In this document: one piece after another, positions 1-5,847 of the stretch
Layout of the letters: each line of letters starts with the position of its first letter
How positions within the stretch are numbered: the stretch's first letter is position 1
Origin: Micrococcales bacterium
GTDB taxonomy: Bacteria > Actinomycetota > Actinomycetes > S36-B12
Assembly (NCBI GenBank): GCA_002694095.1
Contig: NZLD01000023.1
Span: 18,273-27,945 of the forward strand
DNA: 9,673 nucleotides
Reading direction: 5' to 3'
The notes under the pieces: generated by a model
Told to the model about the DNA's origin: nothing
Databases searched by the model: none
What the model saw: the letters and a program-made list of their open reading frames with translations, nothing else
Made by a program: the position numbers and the translations under genes

Positions 1-786
1 ATGGATGGGTCGGATACCCGGCGGGGCCTGCCGGCGGCTCACCGACGTTTCGCCGGAGTGCACCGAAACGAGCAATGGTTGGGCTCACCCGAGTCCTTCG
101 GAGTGGGAGCGGCCATTCTGCTCGGCGACCTGTGCTTGTCCTGGGCAGACGAAGTCTTGTTGACCTCCGATGTTGATCGCGATGCGTTGACTCGCGCGAA
201 GCGCGTGTATGACGAGATGCGCTCGGAGTTGATGGCCGGGCAGTACCTCGACCTCCTCGAGCAGGCGAACGGCGGCGGCTCGGTTGATCGTGCGATGCAG
301 GTGGTTCGTTACAAGTCAGCGAAGTACACGATCGAACGCCCCCTGCACATCGGGGCGGCCATCGCCGGCGCACCGGAGGAGATCGTCGGCGCCTACTCCG
401 GATACGGACTGCCCCTCGGTGAAGCCTTCCAACTGCGCGACGACGTTCTCGGGGTCTTCGGCGACCCGGAGCAGACCGGCAAGCCTGCAGGAGATGATCT
501 GCGCGAAGGTAAGCGCACGGTGCTCATCGCTCTCGCGCATCAGCGGGCCGATGATGCGCAACGCGGCCATCTGCGTGCCCTGCTCGGCGATCCCGGCCTC
601 GACCATTCCGGCGTCGAGACTCTGCGCTCCATCATTGAGGACACCGGAGCCCTCGCGAGCACCGAAACAATGATCGATGAGCTCCTCGATCAATCACTGG
701 CGTCCCTCGATGGTGCGGGGCTTTCCGACGACGCACGAGAGGTGCTTACCGGGCTGGCGTACGCCGCAACGCGCAGAAGCGTCTGA
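1..786 (+). CDS. crtE: Geranylgeranyl diphosphate synthase (polyprenyl synthetase family), 5'-truncated by the window
   Basis: This trans-isoprenyl diphosphate synthase condenses IPP with allylic diphosphates, probably to make GGPP for the phytoene synthase encoded just downstream. The visible 261 residues begin at the Met of what should be the first Asp-rich motif (DDVMD), because 'MDGSDTRRG' is the normal continuation of that motif. Position 1 is therefore an internal codon and the N-terminal third lies outside the window. Family landmarks are GQYLDL (80-85), the second Asp-rich region QLRDDVLG (residues 144-151, DDxxG form), and the GKPAGDDLREGKRT segment (160-173) that binds diphosphate. 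The gene ends with TGA and is followed 47 nt later by crtI on the same strand, consistent with a crtE-crtI-crtB operon. A role in quinone or other prenyl synthesis is possible from sequence alone; the neighbours argue for carotenoids. Product chain length cannot be read without the missing N-terminus. Confidence 0.88.
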   Translation: MDGSDTRRGLPAAHRRFAGVHRNEQWLGSPESFGVGAAILLGDLCLSWADEVLLTSDVDRDALTRAKRVYDEMRSELMAGQYLDLLEQANGGGSVDRAMQVVRYKSAKYTIERPLHIGAAIAGAPEEIVGAYSGYGLPLGEAFQLRDDVLGVFGDPEQTGKPAGDDLREGKRTVLIALAHQRADDAQRGHLRALLGDPGLDHSGVETLRSIIEDTGALASTETMIDELLDQSLASLDGAGLSDDAREVLTGLAYAATRRSV

Positions 787-833
787 TTCACGGCACACTT
801 AGGCACTGGCACGCCCGCTTAGTAAGGAGCCCG

Positions 834-2390
834 ATGTCCGTTCTCGCCCAGGCCCAGCGCTTCATGCCGTGGACCGGTCCGCGAACCGTGGCGGGCCCGA
901 CGGACGACGTGGTTGTCGTCGGTGCCGGCCTTGCGGGCCTCTCGGCGGCGATGCGACTCGCGGGCGCCGGTCGGGCGGTCACGATTCTCGAGCGGGACGA
1001 CCACCCCGGAGGCCGAGCCGGTCAGGTGCAGTTACAAGGGCCGTCGGGTGAGTACCGCATCGATACCGGCCCCACCGTGCTGACGATGCCCGATCTCATC
1101 GCCGACGCTTTCGATTGCCTCGGCGAGAACATGGAGGACTGGCTGCAGTTGTCTCCGGTGGCGCCGCTGTATCGGTCGTTCTATCCCGACGGTTCCGTTT
1201 TGGACGTGCACGCGGATGTCGACGAGATGGCCGAGGAGATCAACACCGTGATCGGCCCGCAGGAGGCAGCGGGCTACCGCCGATACGTGGACTTCGTGTC
1301 CGACCTCTACCGATACGAGATGAAGGACTTCATCGATCGGAATATCGACTCACCGTTGGACTTGATCACCCCCGACCTCGCGCGTCTGTTCGCGATCGGT
1401 GGTTTTCGCAAGTTGGCTCCCAAAGTGCGCGAGTTTCTGTCCGATCCCCGCACCGAACGCGTCTATTCGTTTCAGGCGATGTACGCAGGCTTGTCGCCTT
1501 ACGACGCGCTCGCGATCTACGCAGTCATCGCCTACATGGACTCTGTTGCCGGGGTTTTCTTCCCCAAGGGCGGAATGCATGCCGTACCCCAGGCGATGGC
1601 GGCGGCCGCCGAGAAGCACGGTGTCACTATCCGCTACGGCACGAACGTCGAAACGATCGAGGTGTCGGGCGGTCGCGCCACGGCGGCCATCACTTCCGAC
1701 GGTGAGCGCATCACGGCAGACGCCTTCGTGCTCAACCCCGACCTGCCCATCGCCTACCGCGACTTGCTCGGCCGGGAGCCGTGGAGCGTGCGCCGACTGG
1801 ACTACTCCCCTTCGTGCTACCTGCTCCTGGCTGGCTCATCGGCCGAATACTCGAAGCTTGCGCACCACAACATTCACTTCGGCAAGTCATGGAAGGGCGT
1901 CTTCGAGGACCTGATCGACCGCAAGCAACTCATGAGCGATCCGAGCCTGCTGGTGACCAACCCGAGTCGCTCAGACCCCGATCTGGCCCCCGACGGCAAG
2001 CACATCTACTACGTCCTGTTCCCCACGCCCAATCTCGACTCCCCCATCGATTGGTCGCTGACCAAGGACCGATACCGCGACGAAGTCATTCGCACCTTGG
2101 AGGAGCGTGGCTACGTCGGCTTCGGCGATGCCATCGAAGTGGAGGACATCACCACCCCGCAGGACTGGGCTGACCGGGGAATGGAACGCGGGGCCCCCTT
2201 CGCCTCGGCTCATTCCTTCCTGCAGACCGGCCCGTTCCGCCCGGGCAACATGTGGGGAGAGAACGTCGTCTTCACCGGCTCGGGAACCCAGCCCGGCGTG
2301 GGCGTTCCCATGGTGCTCGTCTCCGGTCGTCTCGCCGCCGAGCGCATCACCGGCCCCGATCCGTCGTATCGGTCCCGCGCCCGCCGATAG
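834..2390 (+). CDS. crtI: Phytoene desaturase (CrtI-type FAD-dependent carotenoid desaturase)
   Basis: This 518-residue flavoprotein should desaturate phytoene stepwise to lycopene at the membrane. The N-terminal Rossmann FAD motif is GAGLAG at residues 30-35, followed by the acidic end of beta-2 (ILERDDHPGGRAG). The C-terminal carotenoid-desaturase signature lies at about 477-505 (VVFTGSGTQPGVGVPMVLVSG). Length matches bacterial CrtI (about 490-520 residues). The ATG at 834 is preceded by AAGGAG at 824-829 with a 4-nt spacer, which supports this start. About 25 residues precede the FAD fold, which is a little long but within family range. It lies between crtE (47-nt gap) and crtB (10-nt gap) in one direction. 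Related desaturases act on other carotenes (CrtN, CrtD, CrtO), but adjacency to phytoene synthase and GGPP synthase favours CrtI. Whether it stops at three or four desaturations cannot be told. Confidence 0.95.
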   Translation: MSVLAQAQRFMPWTGPRTVAGPTDDVVVVGAGLAGLSAAMRLAGAGRAVTILERDDHPGGRAGQVQLQGPSGEYRIDTGPTVLTMPDLIADAFDCLGENMEDWLQLSPVAPLYRSFYPDGSVLDVHADVDEMAEEINTVIGPQEAAGYRRYVDFVSDLYRYEMKDFIDRNIDSPLDLITPDLARLFAIGGFRKLAPKVREFLSDPRTERVYSFQAMYAGLSPYDALAIYAVIAYMDSVAGVFFPKGGMHAVPQAMAAAAEKHGVTIRYGTNVETIEVSGGRATAAITSDGERITADAFVLNPDLPIAYRDLLGREPWSVRRLDYSPSCYLLLAGSSAEYSKLAHHNIHFGKSWKGVFEDLIDRKQLMSDPSLLVTNPSRSDPDLAPDGKHIYYVLFPTPNLDSPIDWSLTKDRYRDEVIRTLEERGYVGFGDAIEVEDITTPQDWADRGMERGAPFASAHSFLQTGPFRPGNMWGENVVFTGSGTQPGVGVPMVLVSGRLAAERITGPDPSYRSRARR

Positions 2391-2393
2391 ATT
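2388..2393 (+). promoter_or_regulatory. Possible -10 hexamer (TAGATT) for leaderless crtB transcription
   Basis: TAGATT overlaps the crtI stop codon (TAG) and ends 7 nt before the crtB ATG. That spacing would place the transcription start on or next to the A of the start codon. crtB has no clear Shine-Dalgarno sequence; only a weak GGA at 2395-2397 is present. I see no good -35 element at 16-19 nt, so this is suggestive only. Read-through from crtI remains likely. Confidence 0.3.
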
Positions 2394-2400
2394 CGGACGT

Positions 2401-3354
2401 ATGAGTTCTCGGGATCTGGACCGCGCAGGGATCACCGATCCGCAGTTGCGCGCCTCCTACGAACGGTGCCGGGAACTCAATGCGGCCCACGGCAAGACCT
2501 ACTACCTCGCCACGTTGTTGCTTCCACCCGGCAAGCGGCCCTACGTCCACGCGCTCTACGGCTTCGCGCGGTACGCCGATGAGATCGTCGACGATCTGGC
2601 TTCGACGCTGTCTGATCAGGAGAAGTCCGACTGGCTCGGCTCCTGGGGCGATGCATTCCTCGCGGACCTCGAACGTGGGCGTTCGGATGATCCGGTGTGC
2701 CGGGCGGTCGTGGACACGGTGCTGCGTTGGGAAATCCCCCGCGAACACTTCGAGGCTTTCTTGCACTCCATGCGCATGGATCTCACCGTGACCGAGTACC
2801 CCACATACGAGCACCTGTATGAGTACGTCTACGGCTCGGCTGCCGTCATCGGGTTGCAAATGGTGCCGATCCTGGAGCCATCTGATCCTGCGGCCTACGA
2901 CTATGCGATGAAGCTCGGCGTCTCGTTCCAACTCGCGAACTTCATCCGCGACGTGTCCGAGGACCTGGACCGCGGACGCATTTATCTTCCGATGGATGAG
3001 CTCGAGCGTTTCGGTGTGAACCGAGCGGTTCTGGAAAGGCGCGAAGCAACACCGGAGGTCAAAGCCGCGCTCCGGCACCAGATCGATCGCGTCAAGCGAC
3101 TCGAAGCGGAATCTCGCCCGGGCATCGACATGCTGCATCCATCATCACGAGACTGCATCGACGCTGCACGCATCTTGTACTGCGGTATCGCCGACGAAGT
3201 CGCGAACATCGACTACGAGGTCTTCAAGAAGCGGGCCCGGGTGTCGGTGCGCGAGCGCCTGTGGGTTGCCCTACCGGCCTGGCGGCGAGCCGTGCGCGCT
3301 CGCCGGCGACACGGAGCCGGTCACGTGCACGGGATCAACCCCTCGTACGCGTGA
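2401..3354 (+). CDS. crtB: Phytoene synthase (squalene/phytoene synthase family)
   Basis: The protein couples two GGPP molecules head-to-head into 15-cis-phytoene, the committed step of C40 carotenoid synthesis. The open frame extends upstream into crtI, but the ATG at 2401 gives a normal 317-residue protein and leaves only a 10-nt gap after crtI. Both Asp-rich substrate-binding motifs are present: DEIVD at 60-64 within FARYADEIVDD, and DVSED at 184-188 within QLANFIRDVSEDLDRGRIYLP, the standard phytoene synthase version. YGSAAVIGLQM (144-154) is also typical. The C-terminus after about residue 290 is basic (Arg-rich). No strong ribosome-binding site precedes the ATG, so translation may be coupled to crtI or leaderless. 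Squalene synthase-like HpnC/HpnD proteins share the fold, but the carotenoid context makes CrtB the clear choice. Confidence 0.95.
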   Translation: MSSRDLDRAGITDPQLRASYERCRELNAAHGKTYYLATLLLPPGKRPYVHALYGFARYADEIVDDLASTLSDQEKSDWLGSWGDAFLADLERGRSDDPVCRAVVDTVLRWEIPREHFEAFLHSMRMDLTVTEYPTYEHLYEYVYGSAAVIGLQMVPILEPSDPAAYDYAMKLGVSFQLANFIRDVSEDLDRGRIYLPMDELERFGVNRAVLERREATPEVKAALRHQIDRVKRLEAESRPGIDMLHPSSRDCIDAARILYCGIADEVANIDYEVFKKRARVSVRERLWVALPAWRRAVRARRRHGAGHVHGINPSYA

Positions 3355-3377
3355 ATCGGCGCGTGTGAATCAGCGCG
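3351..3377 (+). repeat. Imperfect 14-bp tandem repeat spanning the crtB stop codon
   Basis: GTGAATCGGCGCG (3351-3363) is followed after one base by GTGAATCAGCGCG (3365-3377), so 12 of 13 positions match with a 14-nt period. The first copy contains the crtB TGA stop. It lies in the short gap between the convergent crtB and crtYd genes and looks like a local duplication. I infer no function. Confidence 0.5.
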
Positions 3378-3391
3378 CGCAGATGCACACG
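3362..3391. terminator. Weak hairpin between convergent crtB and crtYd
   Basis: CGTGTG (3362-3367) can pair with CACACG (3386-3391), giving a 6-bp stem around an 18-nt GC-rich loop. It sits in the 55-nt gap between the two convergent stop codons, where a bidirectional terminator would be expected. There is no T-run on either side, so it is at best a marginal terminator. Confidence 0.2.
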
Positions 3392-3409
3392 TCATCGAAA
3401 ACGCGGGCG

Positions 3410-3799
3410 CTATTCGTCCTCGCCCCGACGCCACATCGGCGGGCCCGCGGTGGGCGTCCGGGCGATCCCTCGGCGACCGAACAGCACCCACAGGGACAGT
3501 GACAGCAGGATCAGCGAGAAACCGAAGAGCAGATCTTCCACGGGCGCAAACGCCACTCGCCCGTCACCGAGGAACGGTGGCGGCTCGGTCGTTGGTGACG
3601 TTGATCCGATGATCGCTGCTCCGTCGTATTGAACGATCCCGAATCCCGTGAACATGCCGTTGGTGATGAGTTGGAAGAAGAAGATGATGGCGTAAGAGAC
3701 CCAGAAAGCCCGACGCCGCACAAGACGAGTGCGGAAGACGAACAGGTCAATGATGACGGCTGCGGCCACCGCGAGAATCGCTATCTGGGTGTAGGTCAT
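3410..3799 (-). CDS. crtYd: Lycopene cyclase subunit, CrtYd/CrtYf-type small membrane protein
   Basis: This 129-residue hydrophobic protein is the second half of a heterodimeric lycopene cyclase, which closes rings at the ends of lycopene within the membrane. About three transmembrane segments are visible (roughly 4-21, 32-57 and 88-107), with an Arg-rich loop at 24-30. The cyclase motif PVEDLLF lies at 86-92 and mirrors PLDELLF in its partner; these acidic P-x-[DE]-[DE]-LLF motifs are characteristic of the family. Its ATG overlaps the crtYc stop as ATGA (3796-3799), and GGGAG (+ strand 3806-3810, 6-nt spacer) provides a ribosome-binding site, so both subunits are probably translated together. 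The gene converges on crtB. Related subunits make beta- (CrtYc/Yd) or epsilon-rings (CrtYe/Yf). I use the beta name because no C50 elongase gene is visible here, but ring type is not decided by the sequence I can read. Confidence 0.85.
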   Translation of the reverse strand: MTYTQIAILAVAAAVIIDLFVFRTRLVRRRAFWVSYAIIFFFQLITNGMFTGFGIVQYDGAAIIGSTSPTTEPPPFLGDGRVAFAPVEDLLFGFSLILLSLSLWVLFGRRGIARTPTAGPPMWRRGEDE

Positions 3800-4158
3800 C
3801 GCTCGCTCCCGTCACCCACGGGCCAACCCTTGACACTGCGCACAGCTTCGAGAGTGAGGATCGAGGCGAGCGGAATCACCAAGAAGAACAGCAATTCATC
3901 CAGCGGAATATTCCCCGGCAGGTAGATCCCGGTAATCATGTCGGTATCGAAATACCAATGACCGTTGGCGATGGCGTACGCATCCCATGCCAGGAAGGGC
4001 CACACGACCACGACCATCACCAGAAACAGTCGCGGCCACCGGCGAAAGACGTGCGTTCGCAGAACGACTTCGAGCCACAACGATCCTGCGAGCACGAAAA
4101 CGAGGATGCCCACGTACGCGAGCGAGGCCGGCATGCTCCAATACTTGCCCATGACCAT
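3796..4158 (-). CDS. crtYc: Lycopene cyclase subunit, CrtYc/CrtYe-type small membrane protein
   Basis: This is the first half of the split lycopene cyclase, 120 residues with about three transmembrane segments (roughly 10-33, 43-64 and 85-105). The conserved AWDAYAIANGHWYFD region (57-71) and the motif PLDELLF (85-91) are typical of CrtYc-like cyclase domains. The frame is open to 4209, but I choose the ATG at 4158 because GAGGAG (+ strand 4169-4174) lies 10 nt upstream of it. An ATG at 4152 is the next option. The stop overlaps the crtYd start (ATGA). The start region also overlaps, head to head, the start of the NadR-like gene on the other strand, so the crtYc promoter must lie within that gene. 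Single-chain fungal and archaeal cyclases fuse the two halves; here they are separate. Confidence 0.85.
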   Translation of the reverse strand: MVMGKYWSMPASLAYVGILVFVLAGSLWLEVVLRTHVFRRWPRLFLVMVVVVWPFLAWDAYAIANGHWYFDTDMITGIYLPGNIPLDELLFFLVIPLASILTLEAVRSVKGWPVGDGSER

Positions 4159-4705
4159 CAGCGTGCTTCTCCTCGGGGGCGAATGCACCGGCAAGACCAC
4201 GCTCGCCAATGGCCTGAGTCACGCGCTGCGTGGAAGTGAGTGTGAAAGATCGGTCACGATTGTCCCTGAAGTTGTGCGAGATTTCGTGGCGAGGTCCAAA
4301 CGGCTCCCCACCCAAAATGAACAAGAAGAAATCCTGCGCACGCAACAAAGGCTGCTTGATGAGGCCATCGCAGCGAGTCCCACCGACGGTGTGGTGATCT
4401 GTGATCCGGCCCCCATCATGACTGCGGTCTACAGCCTTCAGTACTTCAACGACGATTCGTTGGTCGCTTCAGCGCTCGCGCGGATGGGGTCCGCGGCGGA
4501 AAGATCACGAACTTTGGTCGTGTGGTGCTCGCCTGATATCCCTTGGCAGGCCGACGGCATCCAGCGCGAGGGACCTCAGACTCGGGCTCGCACCCACGAA
4601 CTGATTGAAACGCAGGTGGTACCCGCAATCGCGTCTCTCCCGGTCGTGGTGTCGCTCGGGGCCCTCGCGGATCGAGTCGCTCAATTGCTGCCTCGACTCA
4701 CATGA
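4151..4705 (+). CDS. P-loop ATPase/kinase resembling the NadR ribosylnicotinamide kinase domain (AAA_28-like)
   Basis: This is a 184-residue soluble nucleotide-binding protein. The Walker A motif GGECTGKT lies at residues 9-16, directly after the first beta strand (ISVLLL). VPEVVRDF, then a QxxILxxQQRLLDEAI helix, then VVICDPAPIMTAVYS with a following YF match the order seen in the NadR ribosylnicotinamide kinase domain. There, the 'CD..P....VYS' segment is the Walker B/substrate region. The NadR DNA-binding and adenylyltransferase domains are absent, so this is a stand-alone kinase-like domain. Ribosylnicotinamide phosphorylation is possible but not shown; the substrate is unknown. The ATG at 4151 lacks a Shine-Dalgarno sequence. 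An alternative ATG at 4133 (six residues longer) has GAGG at 4124-4127 with a 5-nt spacer and is a serious rival. Either start overlaps the crtYc 5' end on the opposite strand. The gene converges on rpsN with a 63-nt gap. Confidence 0.75.
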   Translation: MTISVLLLGGECTGKTTLANGLSHALRGSECERSVTIVPEVVRDFVARSKRLPTQNEQEEILRTQQRLLDEAIAASPTDGVVICDPAPIMTAVYSLQYFNDDSLVASALARMGSAAERSRTLVVWCSPDIPWQADGIQREGPQTRARTHELIETQVVPAIASLPVVVSLGALADRVAQLLPRLT

Positions 4706-4729
4706 GCCGTGCACCGTCGCTGTCGGCGC

Positions 4730-4752
4730 GCACGAACCATTACCTTGCGTGC
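4730..4752. terminator. Weak hairpin between the NadR-like gene and rpsN
   Basis: GCACG (4730-4734) can pair with CGTGC (4748-4752) around a 13-nt loop in the 63-nt gap between two convergent stops. The stem is only 5 bp and no T-run follows on either strand, so this is a low-confidence bidirectional terminator candidate. Nothing else is visible in the gap. Confidence 0.15.
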
Positions 4753-4768
4753 CGAAGCAGCAGTACCT

Positions 4769-5071
4769 CTACCAGGAGGACTTCGTAACTCCCGGAAGTT
4801 CGCCGCGATGAGCCATCGCTCTCACGTTGATTCGAGAAAGTCCAAATTTCCGCAGGTAGCCACGAGGCCTACCGTCGGCGGCATCACGATTTCGGATACG
4901 GGTCGGGCTGGCATCCCGAGGCAATTTGCTCAAGGCTCGGACAGCTTCCGCGCGCTCACTGTCGCTTCGCGCTGTCCGAATTTGCTCCTTGAGCAAGGCC
5001 CTGCGCGCGGCGTACTTTGCGGCGGTTCGCTTTCGACGCTCGTTTGCCTCAACCTTGGACTTCTTCGCCAC
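4769..5071 (-). CDS. rpsN: 30S ribosomal protein S14, long zinc-independent (C-) form
   Basis: This is a small-subunit protein of the 30S head that contacts 16S rRNA. It has 100 residues and matches the long bS14 form: [13 protein letters not shown] at the N-terminus, then [25 protein letters not shown] and the C-terminal [24 protein letters not shown]...SSW. It contains no cysteine, whereas the short zinc-binding S14 carries two CxxC pairs, so this is the C- paralogue. The start is GTG (- strand, 5071-5069), which overlaps the rpmG stop by one base (TAGTG). A strong AAGGAGGA lies 6 nt upstream, inside rpmG. It is the last gene of the leftward rpmB-rpmG-rpsN operon, expected to be de-repressed by zinc starvation through the operator at 5530-5544. 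The order matches the mycobacterial zinc-responsive r-protein operon. Confidence 0.95.
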   Translation of the reverse strand: MAKKSKVEANERRKRTAAKYAARRALLKEQIRTARSDSERAEAVRALSKLPRDASPTRIRNRDAADGRPRGYLRKFGLSRINVRAMAHRGELPGVTKSSW

Positions 5072-5241
5072 TAGCGGTCCTCCTTGAATTCAACATGCCG
5101 ACGGACAACCGGGTCGAACTTGCGAAGTACAAGCCGATCCGGGTTGTTGCGGCGGTTCTTGCGAGTTACGTACGTGTACCCGGTGCCGGCCGTCGAACGC
5201 ATCTTGATGATGGGGCGGAGGTCCTTGCTCTTCTTGGACAT
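5071..5241 (-). CDS. rpmG: 50S ribosomal protein L33, zinc-independent (C-) form
   Basis: This short gene encodes 56 residues on the - strand: [19 protein letters not shown], then [17 protein letters not shown], ending in [18 protein letters not shown]. The [24 protein letters not shown]/Y-DP pattern is diagnostic of L33, a small protein of the 50S subunit near the E-site. Zinc-binding L33 has CxxC pairs around this pattern; here there is no cysteine at all. The ATG overlaps the rpmB stop by one base (TAATG, centred on 5241), and its TAG stop overlaps the rpsN GTG, so the three frames form a translationally coupled chain. I see no strong Shine-Dalgarno sequence before this ATG, which fits coupling to rpmB translation. 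Confidence 0.95.
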   Translation of the reverse strand: MSKKSKDLRPIIKMRSTAGTGYTYVTRKNRRNNPDRLVLRKFDPVVRRHVEFKEDR

Positions 5242-5477
5242 TACAGATGCCCATCTCGCTGGATGATCGCCGCGACCACCGCGTCGATGCCACGCCTGTC
5301 GATCGTCATGATGCCGCGCGCGCTGACAGTCAGCGTCACCTTCCGTCCAAGACTAGGAACCCAGTAGGTCTTCTTCTGAACATTGAGGTTGAAGCGCCGC
5401 TTCGATCGACGGTGGGAGTGGGAGATGGTGTTTCCAAAGCCCGGGGTAGCTCCCGTCACTTGGCAGACACGGGCCAT
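5241..5477 (-). CDS. rpmB: 50S ribosomal protein L28, zinc-independent (C-) form
   Basis: This 78-residue protein has the L28 hallmarks: [30 protein letters not shown] at the N-terminus (read in two parts, 1-16 and 17-30), followed by the [33 protein letters not shown] core. L28 stabilises 50S assembly. Only one cysteine (Cys5) is present. The zinc-binding version has a CxxC at this site plus a second pair, so this is the C- form. The ATG at 5477 is preceded by GAGGGAG (+ strand 5482-5488, 4-nt spacer). It is the first gene of the leftward operon and lies 52 nt from the near edge of the Zur-box palindrome, a normal distance for promoter control. Its stop overlaps the rpmG start. Confidence 0.95.
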   Translation of the reverse strand: MARVCQVTGATPGFGNTISHSHRRSKRRFNLNVQKKTYWVPSLGRKVTLTVSARGIMTIDRRGIDAVVAAIIQRDGHL

Positions 5478-5522
5478 GACACTCCCTCGGCTCGTCGACC
5501 TTCTCGCGAGGGCCTACCCCTA

Positions 5523-5551
5523 TTGCAATTGAAAATCATTTTCATTAGAGT
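5523..5551 (+). promoter_or_regulatory. Candidate promoter for rpmE2-mrf-rpmF-rpsR-rpmJ, overlapped by the Zur box
   Basis: TTGCAA (5523-5528, four of six matches to the -35 consensus) is followed by a 17-nt spacer and TAGAGT (5546-5551, a TAnnnT -10 hexamer). The 15-bp Zur palindrome lies wholly within the spacer. Transcription would start near 5558, giving about 35 nt of leader before the GTG at 5593. No equally good leftward promoter for rpmB was found by eye. Confidence 0.5.
5530..5544. promoter_or_regulatory. Zur operator (Zur box), shared by divergent zinc-response operons
   Basis: TGAAAATCATTTTCA is a perfect 7-bp inverted repeat around a central C. It matches the form of actinobacterial Zur boxes, in which zinc-loaded Zur represses. 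It is an AT-rich island in GC-rich sequence and lies in the only intergenic region between the two divergent operons of zinc-free ribosomal proteins. It also fills the spacer of the best rightward promoter candidate, so Zur binding would block RNA polymerase. Fur-family boxes resemble each other; the regulated genes make Zur the clear choice. Confidence 0.88.
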
Positions 5552-5592
5552 ACGGGGTCGGCCGACTTAGCGCAAATATGAGTGAGGACATT

Positions 5593-5847
5593 GTGAAAAA
5601 GGGTATTCACCCTGAGTACGGACCTGTGGGCTTCCGGGACATCTCCACAGGCCGGATCTTCGTCACCCGGTCGACACTGGTGAGTCGCTCCGATCTCTCC
5701 CGTCAGGTGGTGGACGGTGTCGAGATGCCAGTCATGGATGTGGAGATCTCGAGCGACAGCCACCCACTGTGGACGGGGCAGACCAGAGTCATCGATACCG
5801 AAGGCCGCGTCGAGGCCTTCCGTCGGCGGTATGGGAGCTCTTCATGA
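5593..5847 (+). CDS. rpmE2: 50S ribosomal protein L31 type B (zinc-independent)
   Basis: This L31B protein replaces zinc-binding L31 at the 50S central protuberance/30S bridge under zinc limitation. The sequence has the family markers IHPEYGPVGFRD, TRSTL, then PVMDVEISSDSHPLWTG and RVEAFRRRYG, with no cysteine. The frame is open from an ATG at 5578, but I choose the GTG at 5593. It gives M-K-K-G-I-H-P-E-Y, the exact N-terminal register of L31B proteins, and GAGGA (5584-5588) lies 4 nt upstream. The ATG at 5578 has no ribosome-binding site and would add five atypical residues. The product is 84 residues, normal for type B. It is the first gene of the rightward operon behind the Zur box, and its TGA overlaps the mrf start as ATGA. 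Confidence 0.92.
   Translation: MKKGIHPEYGPVGFRDISTGRIFVTRSTLVSRSDLSRQVVDGVEMPVMDVEISSDSHPLWTGQTRVIDTEGRVEAFRRRYGSSS

Noticed and set aside
2347..3138. Long open frame (263 codons) on the - strand opposite crtB
   Set aside because: It mirrors the crtB reading frame, a common effect of GC-rich codon use. Its translation shows no recognisable motif and crtB is unambiguous.
3965..4150. N-terminal extension of the NadR-like gene frame back to 3965
   Set aside because: The extra residues are antisense to crtYc transmembrane codons and read as Thr/Arg-rich noise. The P-loop fold begins at the ATG near 4151.
5503..5510. CTCGCGAG palindrome in the rpmB leader as a second operator
   Set aside because: An 8-bp GC palindrome is expected by chance in GC-rich DNA, and it does not resemble a Zur or other known box.
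5578..5592. ATG at 5578 as the rpmE2 start
   Set aside because: It has no ribosome-binding site and does not fit the L31B N-terminus; the GTG at 5593 fits both.
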